A stretch of DNA of 64,000 nucleotides from Nocardioides limicola (GCF_016827675.1 NZ_JAERJA010000001.1:558001-622000), one strand, 5' to 3'. Shown: positions 32,622 to 41,380, counted from the first letter of the stretch. The notes: generated from the letters alone by a model not told the origin. A program made the numbers and translations.

Positions 32622-34040
32622 ATGTTCGCAAACAGCGACGAGCTGCTGAAGTACGTCAGGGACGAAGGCGTCGAGATGGTCGACGTCCGGTTCTGTGACC
32701 TGCCCGGCATCATGCAGCACTTCACGGTCCCGGTCTCGTCGTTCGACGAGTCCGTGTTCGAGACCGGCCTCGCCTTCGACGGTTCCTCCATCCGGGGCTT
32801 CCAGGCGATCAACGAGTCCGACATGGCGCTCTTCCCGGACGTGACCACGGCCTACCTCGACCCGTTCCGGGTGGCCAAGACCCTGGTCATCAACTTCTTC
32901 ATCCACGACCCGATCACCGGTGAGGCCTACTCGCGCGACCCGCGCAACATCGCCCGCAAGGCGATGGCCCACCTCACCTCGACCGGCATCGCGGACACTG
33001 CGTTCTTCGCCCCCGAGGCCGAGTTCTACATCTTCGACTCGGTGCGCTACAACACCGCGGCGAACGAGGGCTTCTACCACATCGACTCCGTCGAAGGCTG
33101 GTGGAACTCGGGCGCCGAGGGCGACAACCTGGGCTACAAGACCCGCTTCAAGGGCGGCTACTTCCCGGTCGCGCCGTACGACCACTACAGCGACCTGCGC
33201 GACGAGATGGTGAAGCGTCTCGAGGAGTCCGGCCTGCTGGTCGAGCGCGCCCACCACGAGGTCGGCACCGCGGGTCAGGCCGAGATCAACTACCGGTTCG
33301 ACACGCTGCTCAAGGCTGCCGACGACGTGATGAAGTTCAAGTACATCATCAAGAACACGGCCTGGCACAACAACAAGTCGGTCACCTTCATGCCGAAGCC
33401 GATCTTCGGTGACAACGGCTCCGGCATGCACGTGCACCAGTCGCTGTGGAGCAACGGCGAGCCGCTGTTCTACGACGAGACCGGGTACGCCGGCCTCTCC
33501 GACATGGCCCGCTGGTACATCGGCGGCATCCTGAAGCACGCTCCGGCAGTGCTGGCGTTCACCAACCCGTCGGTGAACTCCTACCACCGTCTGGTGCCGG
33601 GCTTCGAGGCGCCGATCTCGCTGGTGTACTCGTCGCGGAACCGCTCCGCGTCGGTGCGGATCCCGATCACCGGCTCGAACCCGAAGGCCAAGCGCGTCGA
33701 GACTCGGTTCCCCGACCCGTCGGCGAACCCCTACCTCGCGTTCTCGGCCCTGATGCTGGCCGGCCTCGACGGTGTCAAGAACAAGATCGAGCCGGCCGAG
33801 CCGATCGACAAGGACATCTACGAGCTCCCGCCGGACGAGATGGCCGAGATCGCCCAGGTGCCCACCTCCCTCAACGCGGTGCTGGACGCGCTCGAGGCTG
33901 ACCACGACTTCCTCACCGAGGGCAACGTGTTCACCCCCGACCTGATCGAGACCTGGATCGACTACAAGCGCGAGCACGAGATCGCGCCCGTGCAGCTGCG
34001 GCCGCACCCGCACGAGTTCGAGCTCTACTACGACATCTGA
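32622..34040 (+). CDS. glnA: Glutamine synthetase, type I
   Basis: Makes glutamine from glutamate and ammonia with ATP. The 472-residue protein carries FDGSSIRGF, the metal-binding EAEFYIFD, the [20 protein letters not shown] active-site strand with its metal His, and [10 protein letters not shown]. The Tyr in DIYELPPDE is the family's adenylylation site, so enzyme activity is probably also controlled by GlnE. The ATG at 32622 has AAGGAGG upstream. Transcription is likely under GlnR (double box upstream). The stop codon lies inside the left copy of the flanking repeat. Confidence 0.97.
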   Translation: MFANSDELLKYVRDEGVEMVDVRFCDLPGIMQHFTVPVSSFDESVFETGLAFDGSSIRGFQAINESDMALFPDVTTAYLDPFRVAKTLVINFFIHDPITGEAYSRDPRNIARKAMAHLTSTGIADTAFFAPEAEFYIFDSVRYNTAANEGFYHIDSVEGWWNSGAEGDNLGYKTRFKGGYFPVAPYDHYSDLRDEMVKRLEESGLLVERAHHEVGTAGQAEINYRFDTLLKAADDVMKFKYIIKNTAWHNNKSVTFMPKPIFGDNGSGMHVHQSLWSNGEPLFYDETGYAGLSDMARWYIGGILKHAPAVLAFTNPSVNSYHRLVPGFEAPISLVYSSRNRSASVRIPITGSNPKAKRVETRFPDPSANPYLAFSALMLAGLDGVKNKIEPAEPIDKDIYELPPDEMAEIAQVPTSLNAVLDALEADHDFLTEGNVFTPDLIETWIDYKREHEIAPVQLRPHPHEFELYYDI

Positions 34041-34100
34041 TCTGTCGCTGGTCGAGTAGCCCGAGCCGCCAGGCGAGGGCGTATCGAGGCCACACGATGG
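34026..34100. repeat. Left direct repeat, overlapping the glnA 3' end
   Basis: About 75 bases from the last glnA codons (TACTACGACATCTGA) through CTGTCGCTGGTCGAGTAG to ACGATGG. It is about 86 percent identical to 37133-37205 by eye. The core (TGGTCGAGTAG ... GTATCGAGGCCA) is an imperfect palindrome of a kind often dispersed in actinobacterial genomes. Confidence 0.75.
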
Positions 34101-34169
34101 ACCCCATCTCCACCGGCGGTTTCAAGGGGTCGTCGCAACACCGCTGAAGTTTTCTAGGCGGGTAGTAGA

Positions 34170-34373
34170 TCACGCAAGACGCTCGGCTGGGGTTCCCCAG
34201 CCGAGCGTCTTGCGTGGTCGGCCGTTGAGTTCCTGGGCGACGTGCTCGAGGTCCTCGGGACGGTGGGCCGATAGGTCGGTGCCCTTGGGGAGGTACTGGC
34301 GCAACAGGCCGTTGGTGTTCTCGTTGGTGCCGCGCTGCCAAGGACTGGCCGGGTCACAGAAGTACACGGCCAT
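34170..34373 (-). pseudogene. C-terminal remnant of an IS30-family transposase
   Basis: About 67 residues match the end of IS30-family transposases: [33 protein letters not shown], then [19 protein letters not shown]. The last catalytic Glu region (RGTNEN) is present but everything upstream is missing; homology stops near 34370 and runs into unrelated sequence. Not a functional transposase. It marks past insertion activity next to the decayed TetR gene. Confidence 0.85.
34171..34216. repeat. Perfect 22-bp inverted repeat at the IS30 remnant end
   Basis: Arms 34171-34192 and 34195-34216 are exact reverse complements separated by TT. They lie within the last codons of the transposase remnant and extend past its stop. 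It could form a very stable hairpin and act as a terminator in either direction. Confidence 0.9.
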
Positions 34374-34382
34374 CACGGCGCC

Positions 34383-34876
34383 GCGGACCTGTCCTACCGG
34401 ACGCTCGCAGCTGCGGTAGGGGTCTCTCATGTGACCCTGCGTCATCACTTCGGAGCCAAAGAGGAACTGCTGGCCGAAGTCTTCGACCTCATCCGCGCTC
34501 GAGAGCCGATCCCCGACGATCTGTCCCCAGGCACTGACGGGTCGCCTTGATCGAACGCCTGTGGGAGAGGTGGACCAACGAAGAAGGACTGCGATACTTC
34601 CGGCTCCTGTTTGAGATCTACGGGCAGGCCTTGAGGGAACCCGACCGATTCCGACGCCTGCTGGACGGAGTCGTCAGGGATTGGATCGGCCTGATCGGCC
34701 GTCTGGCGGCCGACGCCGGAGGCCCGCCTGACCGAACAGCCGCGTTCGCCACGCTTCTCCTCGCACAGCTCCGTGGACTGCAGCTCGACCTGCTCGCGAC
34801 CGGCGACAATGCGCGTGTGGGGCAGGCCCACTCGATCCATGGGTGTCAGTCAGCCAGTCAGTACTACGGCGTCTAG
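34383..34876 (+). pseudogene. Decayed TetR-family regulator (truncated and frameshifted)
   Basis: The HTH half ([20 protein letters not shown], then [15 protein letters not shown]) reads in one frame until a stop at 34548-34550. The ligand-binding half ([18 protein letters not shown], later LLLAQLRGLQLDLLATGD) continues in another frame from about 34541. The first 30 or so residues are missing where the IS30 remnant abuts. It is clearly related to the intact TetR at 35002-35595 (compare LVLAQFRGLQLDLLVTGD). Two independent lesions make function very unlikely. Confidence 0.8.
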
Positions 34877-34922
34877 CGCTGGGCATAGGAGAACAGGCCG
34901 AACTCTTTCTCCCTCGGTTGTT

Positions 34923-34972
34923 GAAGGTGGCGACTGACCCGCGATAACTCTCGCGGCGTCGGCCACCTCTTC
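34923..34972. terminator. Imperfect long hairpin downstream of the TetR gene
   Basis: GAAGGTGGC pairs with GCCACCTCTTC and CCGCGA with TCGCGG around a short loop, with small bulges between. It lies 30 bases past the stop of the minus-strand TetR gene and could end its message. Confidence 0.4.
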
Positions 34973-35001
34973 TCGTTGGGGCGGAGCCGGGGTGCCGGTC
35001 T

Positions 35002-35595
35002 TCAGCGGCTGAGTAGTCGCAGGGAAGTCTGGACCGCACGATCGACTCGCCCCCGATCGCCGGTGACGAGGAGATCGAGTTGCAGGCCGCGGAACTGCGC
35101 CAGGACGAGGGTGGCGACCGGTTCGGCGTCCTGGCGCGTCCAGCCTTCGCGCACGAGGCGCTCGGCGATGAGCTCGATCCAATCGAGCACGAGGGATTCG
35201 GAGAGTTCTGAGACGGACTGGCCGCCTGCAGGGCGCCGGCCGATCAGCTCGAAGAGAAGGACGAACTGACGCTGTTCCTTCGGCTCGCAGAGCAGTTGCC
35301 ACAGGCTGGTGACGAGCTCCGCGGTCGATTCGGCTGACGCAAGCTCAGGGTCGCTGCTCATCCGGGCAGCGAGGTCGGTGCGGATATGGTCGAGAACCGC
35401 GGTGAGCAACTCCTCCTTGGAGGAGAAGTGACGGAGCAGGGTGGCGTGCGAGACCCCGACTCCCTCAGCCACGGCTCGTAGCGTCAGGCTCGCGATGCCA
35501 TGCTCCAGAAGGAACTCGGTGACCCTGCTGAGGAGCTCCGGGCGGCGGTGCTGGTACCGCAGGCTCCGGCCGTCCCGCCGACCGTCTGTACTCAT
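35002..35595 (-). CDS. TetR-family transcriptional regulator
   Basis: A 197-residue repressor. The HTH domain is at about residues 15-60 (FLLEHGIASLTLRAVAEGVG, then VSHATLLRHFSSKEELL), followed by an all-helical ligand domain with the C-terminal VATLVLAQFRGLQLDLLVTG. The ATG at 35595 has GGAGAG upstream. It is divergent from the serine hydrolase, and a nested palindrome lies between them, the usual layout of a TetR gene controlling itself and its neighbour. A decayed paralogue lies 125 bases downstream. Confidence 0.9.
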   Translation of the reverse strand: MSTDGRRDGRSLRYQHRRPELLSRVTEFLLEHGIASLTLRAVAEGVGVSHATLLRHFSSKEELLTAVLDHIRTDLAARMSSDPELASAESTAELVTSLWQLLCEPKEQRQFVLLFELIGRRPAGGQSVSELSESLVLDWIELIAERLVREGWTRQDAEPVATLVLAQFRGLQLDLLVTGDRGRVDRAVQTSLRLLSR

Positions 35596-35642
35596 CGCGA
35601 TCTCTCCGCCTCCGGCATTAGGGGCTGGCCAATACCCAGAAG

Positions 35643-35682
35643 TAGGCGTACCGCATGGTACGTCAACCATTTGGTACGCCTA
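35643..35682. promoter_or_regulatory. Nested palindromic operator for the TetR regulator
   Basis: Outer perfect 10-bp inverted repeat TAGGCGTACC (35643-35652) / GGTACGCCTA (35673-35682), inner ATGGT (35655-35659) / ACCAT (35666-35670). It lies between the divergent tetR and hydrolase genes. Confidence 0.7.
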
Positions 35683-35745
35683 GTCTGCCACAGCTCGTCA
35701 TCCGGCCACGCCAGCGCGTACACACTGTCCCGAGGAGACTGCCAC

Positions 35746-36990
35746 ATGCCGCGAAAGAACCGCGCCAATACGATCCCCTTCGTAGCGCGCTACCTCGCCA
35801 GCAAGGTCCGCCCGGGCGGCAGGCCCGCGCCACTGATGGATGTCGGGCTCTTCACCGGTGTCCCCCAGCACGACAACTTCGCCCGCGTCCGCGATCTCGC
35901 TCCCACCCGGAAGATGCCTGCAGCCACCAGACCCTTCACCTGGCCGGTAGGTCCGGCAATCGAACTTCCGGCGACGTACCTGTTCCGGGGAGAGGAGCGC
36001 TCCACCGAGCAGTTCCTTGTGGACACCGACACCGCGGCACTGCTGGTCCTCGTCGACGGCACGATCCGCTCTGAGCGCTATCTGCTCTCTGGTGGCCCGA
36101 AGGTGAACTGGCTGTCGATGTCGGTGGCGAAGAGCTTCGTGTCCTGCCTGGTCGGGATCGCCGTGGAGGAAGGCAAGATCCGGAACGTCGATGACCCGAT
36201 CAGCGACTACGTCCCCGTCGAACCCGGATCGGCCTACCACGGGGTCCCGATCAAGACCGTGCTGCAGATGTCCTCGGGCGCCCGGTGGAACGAGGACTAC
36301 AACGATCCTGGATCCGACGTCCACCAGATCTCCCGCGCCATGCTGGGCCTGGGAGGCGGTCTCGACGGGTTCGTCGCGCGGATGGTGAGGGAGAGCGCAC
36401 CGGAGACCGTGTGCCGCTACAACTCCGGGGAGACCCAGGTGCTCGGTGCCCTCATCGCGCGCGCCACCGGCCAGAACGTGTCTGACTACATGCACGAGAA
36501 GCTCGTGGAGCCGCTGGGCTTCGAGTCGCCCGGCTTCTGGATCACCGACATGCGCGGCGTCGAGATGTCCTACGCCGGCCTGAACCTCACCGCACGCGAC
36601 TTCGCCAAGCTGGGAGAGCTCTACCGCAACCACGGCGTCTGGCAGGGCCAGCGCATCGTCTCCGACGACTGGGTGCGCGCCTCGACCACCGTCGACGACC
36701 CGATCCGCGAGCCCGGGCGCCCGATCGTCGGCGACCACGAGATCGATCTGGGTTACGGCTACCAGTGGTGGATCCCGGCGGGCGACCGGGGCGACTACAG
36801 CGCCATCGGCATCCTGAACCAGCTCGTCTATGTCGATCCCACCACCCGCACCACCATCGTCAAGCTCTCGGCGAACCGGCTGTACGGCACCTCCACCGAG
36901 GAGGCGACCAACCGTGACGTCGAGAACGTCGACTTCCTGCGCGCCATCGCCCAGCACGCCAGCAGCCGAGCCAGCGCCCAGGAGCGGTGA
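35746..36990 (+). CDS. Beta-lactamase-fold serine hydrolase (6-aminohexanoate-dimer hydrolase-like)
   Basis: A 414-residue cytosolic hydrolase. The nucleophile motif S-x-x-K is S126-V-A-K129 in LSMSVAKSFVSCLVG, and Tyr225 in CRYNSGETQ fills the second catalytic position. The local sequence resembles the NylB/esterase branch of the class C beta-lactamase fold more than true beta-lactamases, so an amide or ester substrate is likely. No signal peptide. ATG at 35746 with CGAGGAGA upstream. Divergent from a TetR regulator with a shared palindrome, so probably induced by its substrate or a related compound. Lies inside the segment bounded by direct repeats. Confidence 0.85.
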   Translation: MPRKNRANTIPFVARYLASKVRPGGRPAPLMDVGLFTGVPQHDNFARVRDLAPTRKMPAATRPFTWPVGPAIELPATYLFRGEERSTEQFLVDTDTAALLVLVDGTIRSERYLLSGGPKVNWLSMSVAKSFVSCLVGIAVEEGKIRNVDDPISDYVPVEPGSAYHGVPIKTVLQMSSGARWNEDYNDPGSDVHQISRAMLGLGGGLDGFVARMVRESAPETVCRYNSGETQVLGALIARATGQNVSDYMHEKLVEPLGFESPGFWITDMRGVEMSYAGLNLTARDFAKLGELYRNHGVWQGQRIVSDDWVRASTTVDDPIREPGRPIVGDHEIDLGYGYQWWIPAGDRGDYSAIGILNQLVYVDPTTRTTIVKLSANRLYGTSTEEATNRDVENVDFLRAIAQHASSRASAQER

Positions 36991-37132
36991 CCGCCGCATC
37001 CGCGTTCGGCTGCGCCGCATCGGCGGCATTCGAACTCGTCTCGGCCGCGAGTGATGCACCGAAGGGATCCTCCGCAGCCGATACCGAACGGCCTAGAGAG
37101 TGGTCGCTTCCTAGATCAATGGAGTCAGTCAG

Positions 37133-37205
37133 TACCACGACACCTGACCTGTCGCTGGTCGAGTAGTCCGAGCCCCCAGGCGCGGGCGCAACGAGACCAC
37201 GATGG
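37133..37205. repeat. Right direct repeat, partner of 34026-34100
   Basis: Runs TACCACGACACCTGACCTG, then TCGCTGGTCGAGTAG, to ACGATGG. It resembles the glnA 3' end plus the adjoining palindromic element, although no glnA gene is here. Same orientation as the left copy. Confidence 0.75.
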
Positions 37206-37230
37206 CCCCGGGGTCTTCCCCCGGGCCATC
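37201..37230. terminator. GC-rich hairpin between convergent genes
   Basis: GATGGCCCCGGGG (37201-37213) pairs with CCCCCGGGCCATC (37218-37230) with one mismatch and a four-base loop. It lies between the convergent hydrolase and crotonase genes, so it could stop transcription from both sides. Confidence 0.5.
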
Positions 37231-37328
37231 GGCGTTTCGAGGACAAGCTCGCAGCGATCAGTCCTGCTGTCGCACGACCGAGATGGCCTCCAACAAGTGC
37301 CCGCGCCACATCGAACTCGTCCCGGGTG

Positions 37329-38351
37329 TCATCCCTGTCCACCCCGGCTCGACTTGTGGTCGCCGAAGGGCTCATCGCGTTCACGCACGGCCTCCCGGAA
37401 CCCGACGGTGGCCGACCGCAGCGCGAAGCCGTAGCCCTCGCGGGTGTGGCGGGAGATCCCGTCGAAGACGGTGCTGATCATCGCGGAGTTGGCGACCCCC
37501 TGGTTGTTGAGGGCTGAGTTCAACGCCAGCTTGGCCATCATCAGCTGGTTCACGGGCATCCGGGCGATCCGGGCGAGGAACGCCTCGGTCCGCTCGTCCA
37601 GGTCCGCAGCCGGCCACGACTCCACCGCGAGGCCCCACTCCTCGGCCTGCTTGCCAGTGATGCAGTCGCCGGTGAACAGCATCCGCTTGGCACGCTGATC
37701 CCCGATGCGGTGCGCCCACATGCCGGCCGCCGGGATCCCCCACACGCGGGTGGGTGGGTAGCCGATCCGGGTGTCGTCGGCGCAGATGATCTGGTCGGCG
37801 TACAGCGCGATGTCGGTGCCGCCAGCCACCGCGAAGCCGTGCAGTTTGGCCACAGTCGGCTTGTTGGCGTGCATGAGTGAGGCGAAGCCCTTGTTGAACC
37901 GGCTCATCTGGGCGTAGTCGATCATCGGGTCCCAGATCGCCCCCGGGTTGTGGTTGGCCATGCCGACCGCAGGGTCGAGGACGGTGCCGGCGGTCTCGTC
38001 GGGCCCCCCGATCCCCTTGAAGCCCTTCTCTGCGAACGCGTCAAGGTCGTACCCGCCGCAGAACCCCTTGCCCCGGCCCGACACCACGATCACGTGCACG
38101 CGCGGGTCCAGATCGGCCCGCTCCACCGCCGCTGCCAGATCGGCCGGGGTCTGGGGCGTGATCGAGTTGCCCTGCTCAGACCGGTTGAAGGTGATCCGGG
38201 CGATCCGACCGTCACGCTCATAGGTGAGCGTCTGATAGGTCCGCTCGACGTTCGGAGCGGGTCGGCCGCGCCAGGGCGAGTCGGGACCCTCGGTCCAGTT
38301 CTCGTACCAGGAGGCGGGCCGGGTTCCGGCGTGGTCGTCTGGCTGTGTCAT
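37329..38351 (-). CDS. Enoyl-CoA hydratase/isomerase (crotonase) family protein
   Basis: A 340-residue crotonase-fold protein. The two oxyanion-hole segments are visible: GRGKGFCGGYDLDAF and KLHGFAVAGGTDIALYAD. It is about 80 residues longer than a standard enoyl-CoA hydratase because of an N-terminal extension (NWTEGPDSPWRGRPAPNVER) and an insertion near residues 110-150. The substrate is unknown; this long form occurs in actinobacterial acyl-CoA and sterol catabolism. ATG at 38351 with AGGAC upstream. Divergent from the DoxX-like gene. Confidence 0.85.
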   Translation of the reverse strand: MTQPDDHAGTRPASWYENWTEGPDSPWRGRPAPNVERTYQTLTYERDGRIARITFNRSEQGNSITPQTPADLAAAVERADLDPRVHVIVVSGRGKGFCGGYDLDAFAEKGFKGIGGPDETAGTVLDPAVGMANHNPGAIWDPMIDYAQMSRFNKGFASLMHANKPTVAKLHGFAVAGGTDIALYADQIICADDTRIGYPPTRVWGIPAAGMWAHRIGDQRAKRMLFTGDCITGKQAEEWGLAVESWPAADLDERTEAFLARIARMPVNQLMMAKLALNSALNNQGVANSAMISTVFDGISRHTREGYGFALRSATVGFREAVRERDEPFGDHKSSRGGQG

Positions 38352-38406
38352 GTCCAGTCCTATCGTGTCGGGTCCCTGGATTCTGCTCCTCCGCCATGAT
38401 GGGGCC

Positions 38407-38829
38407 ATGTCCCTCACCGCTGCACCGCCGACCTCCCTGCCCCGCACCCTGGCCCGCTGGCTCCTGGGCAGCGTGCTCGTCCTGACCGGCGTCGCCCACC
38501 TGACCTTCGCCCGGGAGGAGTTCCAGGCTCAAGTACCCGACTGGTTCCCCGGCGATGCGGACTGGGTGGTGCTGATCTCCGGAGCGGTCGAGATCGGTCT
38601 CGGGGCGGCCCTGATCGCGTGGGCTCGCGGCCGGGTCACCGTCGGTTTCGTCGTCGCGGCGTTCTTCGTGGCGATCTTCCCGGGCAATATCAACCAGTAC
38701 GTCGAGGGCATCGACGCGTTCGGCCTCGACACCGACGGCAAGCGACTGACCCGGTTGTTCTTCCAGCCCGTGCTGATCGTCTGGGCGCTCTGGTCGACGG
38801 GGGCGTGGCGGGACCGCCCGCGCCGGTGA
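38407..38829 (+). CDS. DoxX-like small membrane protein
   Basis: A 140-residue protein with four hydrophobic segments: LARWLLGSVLVLTGVAHL, WVVLISGAVEIGLGAALIAW, VTVGFVVAAFFVAIFPGN and LFFQPVLIVWALW. The FPGNINQY element between segments 3 and 4 is typical of this DoxX subgroup. Function unknown; relatives are often near oxidoreductases. Starts 55 bases from the divergent crotonase. Confidence 0.8.
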   Translation: MSLTAAPPTSLPRTLARWLLGSVLVLTGVAHLTFAREEFQAQVPDWFPGDADWVVLISGAVEIGLGAALIAWARGRVTVGFVVAAFFVAIFPGNINQYVEGIDAFGLDTDGKRLTRLFFQPVLIVWALWSTGAWRDRPRR

Positions 38830-38983
38830 CACCTGAGGCGCCCCTCTTGGAGTCGCTTCCGCACCAGCCACGACGGCCCTCCCAGGTGTGGGCTGGGTCA
38901 CAAACGCTCGCGCTCCTCTAAGATACCGCTACACACTGTCGCACATACTGCGGTCGGCGGTCGACGCGCTCAGAGGAGGGGAC

Positions 38984-39796
38984 ATGCTGGCTTACGAACG
39001 GCTCGGATCCGGCGAACCGTTGGTCCTGGTGCACGGCATCGGTCATCGGCGACACGCGTGGTACCCGGTGCTGGATCGGCTCGCCGAGCAGCGTGAGGTG
39101 TTCCTGATCGACCTGCCCGGCCACGGCGAGTCCCCCGGGCTCATCGCGGACGGACGCCCGGTCAAGGAACTGCTCACCGAGGCGCTGGTGACCTGCTTCG
39201 ACGAGTTGGGGCTCGACCGTCCACACATCGCCGGCAACTCCCTGGGCGGCCGGATCGCCCTGGAGGCTGCCGCGGACGGTCTGGTCAGCAGCGCGACCGC
39301 CCTCTCGCCTGCGGGCTTCTGGTGCAACAGCCTCGACTTCGCCTACGTTCGCGCACTCTTCGCCGGAGTCCTCACCGGCGCCTCACTGGCCGGCCGTGCC
39401 GCCCCGCCACTCCTGCACACGTCGGCCGCCCGCCGGGTGCTGCTGGCGCCGTTCATGACCCGCGGCCACCACCTCGACGCGGCGCGCGCGCTGGGTGATC
39501 TGCACGGGATGGTGGCCGCACGCCCGGCGCTGGCGACGATCATCGACGGCGGCTTCCCGTTCGACAGCGACATCCCCGCCGATATCCCGGTCACCATCGC
39601 CTGGGGCACCCACGACCTCGTGCTCCTGCCCTATCAGGCCCTGCGGGCCCGCCGGCAACTGCCGAACGCCGCACACAGTTGGCTGCGCGGCTGCGGTCAC
39701 GTGCCGATGTCCGACGACGCCGAACGGGTCGCCGACATCCTGTTGCGCGGCTCGAGTTCCGGCACGGCCACCACCGTCTCGACCAGCGTCGCCTGA
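38984..39796 (+). CDS. Alpha/beta-hydrolase-fold enzyme
   Basis: A 270-residue hydrolase. The oxyanion strand LVLVHGIGHRRHAW, the DLPGHGESPG turn, the nucleophile S86 in IAGNSLGGRIALEAA and a C-terminal histidine in LRGCGHVPMSDD are all present. No signal peptide. ATG at 38984 with AGAGGAGG just upstream. It is 26 bases before the monooxygenase and likely cotranscribed; such a pair could open a ketone into an ester and then hydrolyse it. A repeat-like stretch upstream (ACCGC ... GCGGT, 38926-38956) might be regulatory. Confidence 0.88.
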   Translation: MLAYERLGSGEPLVLVHGIGHRRHAWYPVLDRLAEQREVFLIDLPGHGESPGLIADGRPVKELLTEALVTCFDELGLDRPHIAGNSLGGRIALEAAADGLVSSATALSPAGFWCNSLDFAYVRALFAGVLTGASLAGRAAPPLLHTSAARRVLLAPFMTRGHHLDAARALGDLHGMVAARPALATIIDGGFPFDSDIPADIPVTIAWGTHDLVLLPYQALRARRQLPNAAHSWLRGCGHVPMSDDAERVADILLRGSSSGTATTVSTSVA

Positions 39797-39822
39797 TCCA
39801 CACCCACCACGAAGGAGTGGCC

Positions 39823-41337
39823 GTGCACAGCAGCAACCACGTCGACGTACTCATCATCGGCGCCGGACTCTCCGGGATCGGCGCCGCCTGCCACCTGACC
39901 AGGGACGCACCGCAGCACTCGTTCCTAGTGCTGGAGCGGCGCGCCCGCATCGGCGGCACCTGGGACCTCTTCCGCTACCCGGGCGTGCGGTCGGACTCGG
40001 ACATGTACACGCTGGGCTACAAGTTCCGCCCCTGGCGCGGCACCAAGGTGCTCGCCGACGGGCCCAGCATCCGCGCCTACATCCAGGACACCGCGGACGA
40101 GTACGGCGTGACCGAGAGGATCCGCTTCCAGCGCAAGGTGGTCTCCGCCAGTTGGTGCACCGACGACGGGCTGTGGACCGTCGAGGTCGCCGACGAGGTC
40201 ACCGGCGACGCCGAGACCTACACCAGCCGGTTCCTGATCGGTTCCACCGGCTACTACAACTACGACGCCGGCTATCGGCCGGACTTCGAAGGTGAGGAGC
40301 GGTTCGCCGGGCAGGTCGTGCACCCTCAGCAATGGCCCGAAGACCTTGAGTACGCCGGCAAGCGCGTGGTCGTGATCGGCAGCGGTGCCACAGCGATCAC
40401 GCTGGTGCCGGAGATGGCCAAGACGGCAGCGCACGTGACAATGCTGCAACGGTCCCCCACCTATGTGCTCGCGGTGCCGGAGACCGATCCGGTCGCCGCC
40501 GTGCTGACGAGGTTCCGCGTCCCCGCTCCGGTCACCTACAAGCTCGGTCGGGTCCGCAACATCGCCCTGCAGCGCGGCGTCTACGACCTGTCCCGTCACC
40601 GCCCGGCGCTCGCCCGGGCGATGATGCTCAAGGCTGCCGGTCTGCAGTTGGGACCGAAGGTCGACCTCTCGCACTTCACTCCGACGTACGACCCGTGGGA
40701 CGAGCGACTCTGCGTCGTGCCGAACGGCGACCTCTTCCGCTCCCTGCGCAAGGGTTCGGCATCGGTGGTGACCGACCACATCGAGACCTTCACCGAGGGC
40801 GGCATCAGGCTCCGGTCGGGCGAAGAGATCCCGGCCGACATCGTCGTCACCGCGACCGGGCTCGAGGTGCAACTGGTCGGAGGTGTCCGCGTCGAGGTCG
40901 ATGGCAGACCGGTCGAGACCCGCGACCGGGTGATCTACAAGGGCGTGATGATCGACGGGGTGCCCAACGCGATGGTCATCCTCGGCTACACGAACGCCTC
41001 CTGGACGCTCAAGGCCGACCTCGCCTCGGAGTACTTCTGCCGGCTGCTCAACCACATGGACCGCAAGGGGCACACCCGGGTGGTGGCGCAGGCTGGCCCG
41101 CAGGACCGGTCCACCGAGTCCGCGATGGGCAGTGCCCTCCAGTCGGGGTACATCAAGCGCGCCGACGGCGTGATGCCCCGCCAGGGCACCCGCAAGCCGT
41201 GGAAGGTCCTCGACAACTACTACCGCGACGCCATCGCCCTGCGCCACGGCGCCGTCGCGGACGCCACGCTCCAGTTCTCCGATCAACCGGTCGCGGCGTC
41301 ACCACAGGTACGACGACGGGCTGAGCAGGCCGGCTGA
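39823..41337 (+). CDS. Flavin-containing (Baeyer-Villiger-type) monooxygenase
   Basis: A 504-residue FAD/NADPH monooxygenase. The N-terminal FAD fold is VDVLIIGAGLSGIGAACHL, the fingerprint F-x-G-x3-H-x3-W-P is FAGQVVHPQQWP from about residue 161, and a second nucleotide fold (VVVIGSGATAITLV) follows. The fingerprint puts it in the class B flavoprotein group with BVMOs. The GTG at 39823 has GAAGGAG five bases upstream. The preceding alpha/beta hydrolase could process its ester product; the ketone substrate is unknown. Confidence 0.9.
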   Translation: MHSSNHVDVLIIGAGLSGIGAACHLTRDAPQHSFLVLERRARIGGTWDLFRYPGVRSDSDMYTLGYKFRPWRGTKVLADGPSIRAYIQDTADEYGVTERIRFQRKVVSASWCTDDGLWTVEVADEVTGDAETYTSRFLIGSTGYYNYDAGYRPDFEGEERFAGQVVHPQQWPEDLEYAGKRVVVIGSGATAITLVPEMAKTAAHVTMLQRSPTYVLAVPETDPVAAVLTRFRVPAPVTYKLGRVRNIALQRGVYDLSRHRPALARAMMLKAAGLQLGPKVDLSHFTPTYDPWDERLCVVPNGDLFRSLRKGSASVVTDHIETFTEGGIRLRSGEEIPADIVVTATGLEVQLVGGVRVEVDGRPVETRDRVIYKGVMIDGVPNAMVILGYTNASWTLKADLASEYFCRLLNHMDRKGHTRVVAQAGPQDRSTESAMGSALQSGYIKRADGVMPRQGTRKPWKVLDNYYRDAIALRHGAVADATLQFSDQPVAASPQVRRRAEQAG

Positions 41338-41380
41338 GCAGGCTCAGCGCCGGCGTCCAGGATCCCGGGTCCACCGATCG

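Larger units (their letters stand above)
36991..37328. other. Gene-free stretch with repeat and hairpin
   Basis: Between the hydrolase stop and the crotonase stop. It holds the right direct repeat (37133-37205) and a hairpin (37201-37230). I see no convincing coding signal in either strand; open frames here lack family resemblance and ribosome binding sites. Confidence 0.6.

Noticed and set aside
34835..34876. GTCAGTCAGTAC similarity between the TetR remnant end and the right direct repeat
   Set aside because: Only about 12 bases shared with imperfect flanks; too short to claim a third repeat copy.
35746..36990. Calling the serine hydrolase a beta-lactamase
   Set aside because: No signal peptide and the local motifs fit amide or ester hydrolases of the same fold better.
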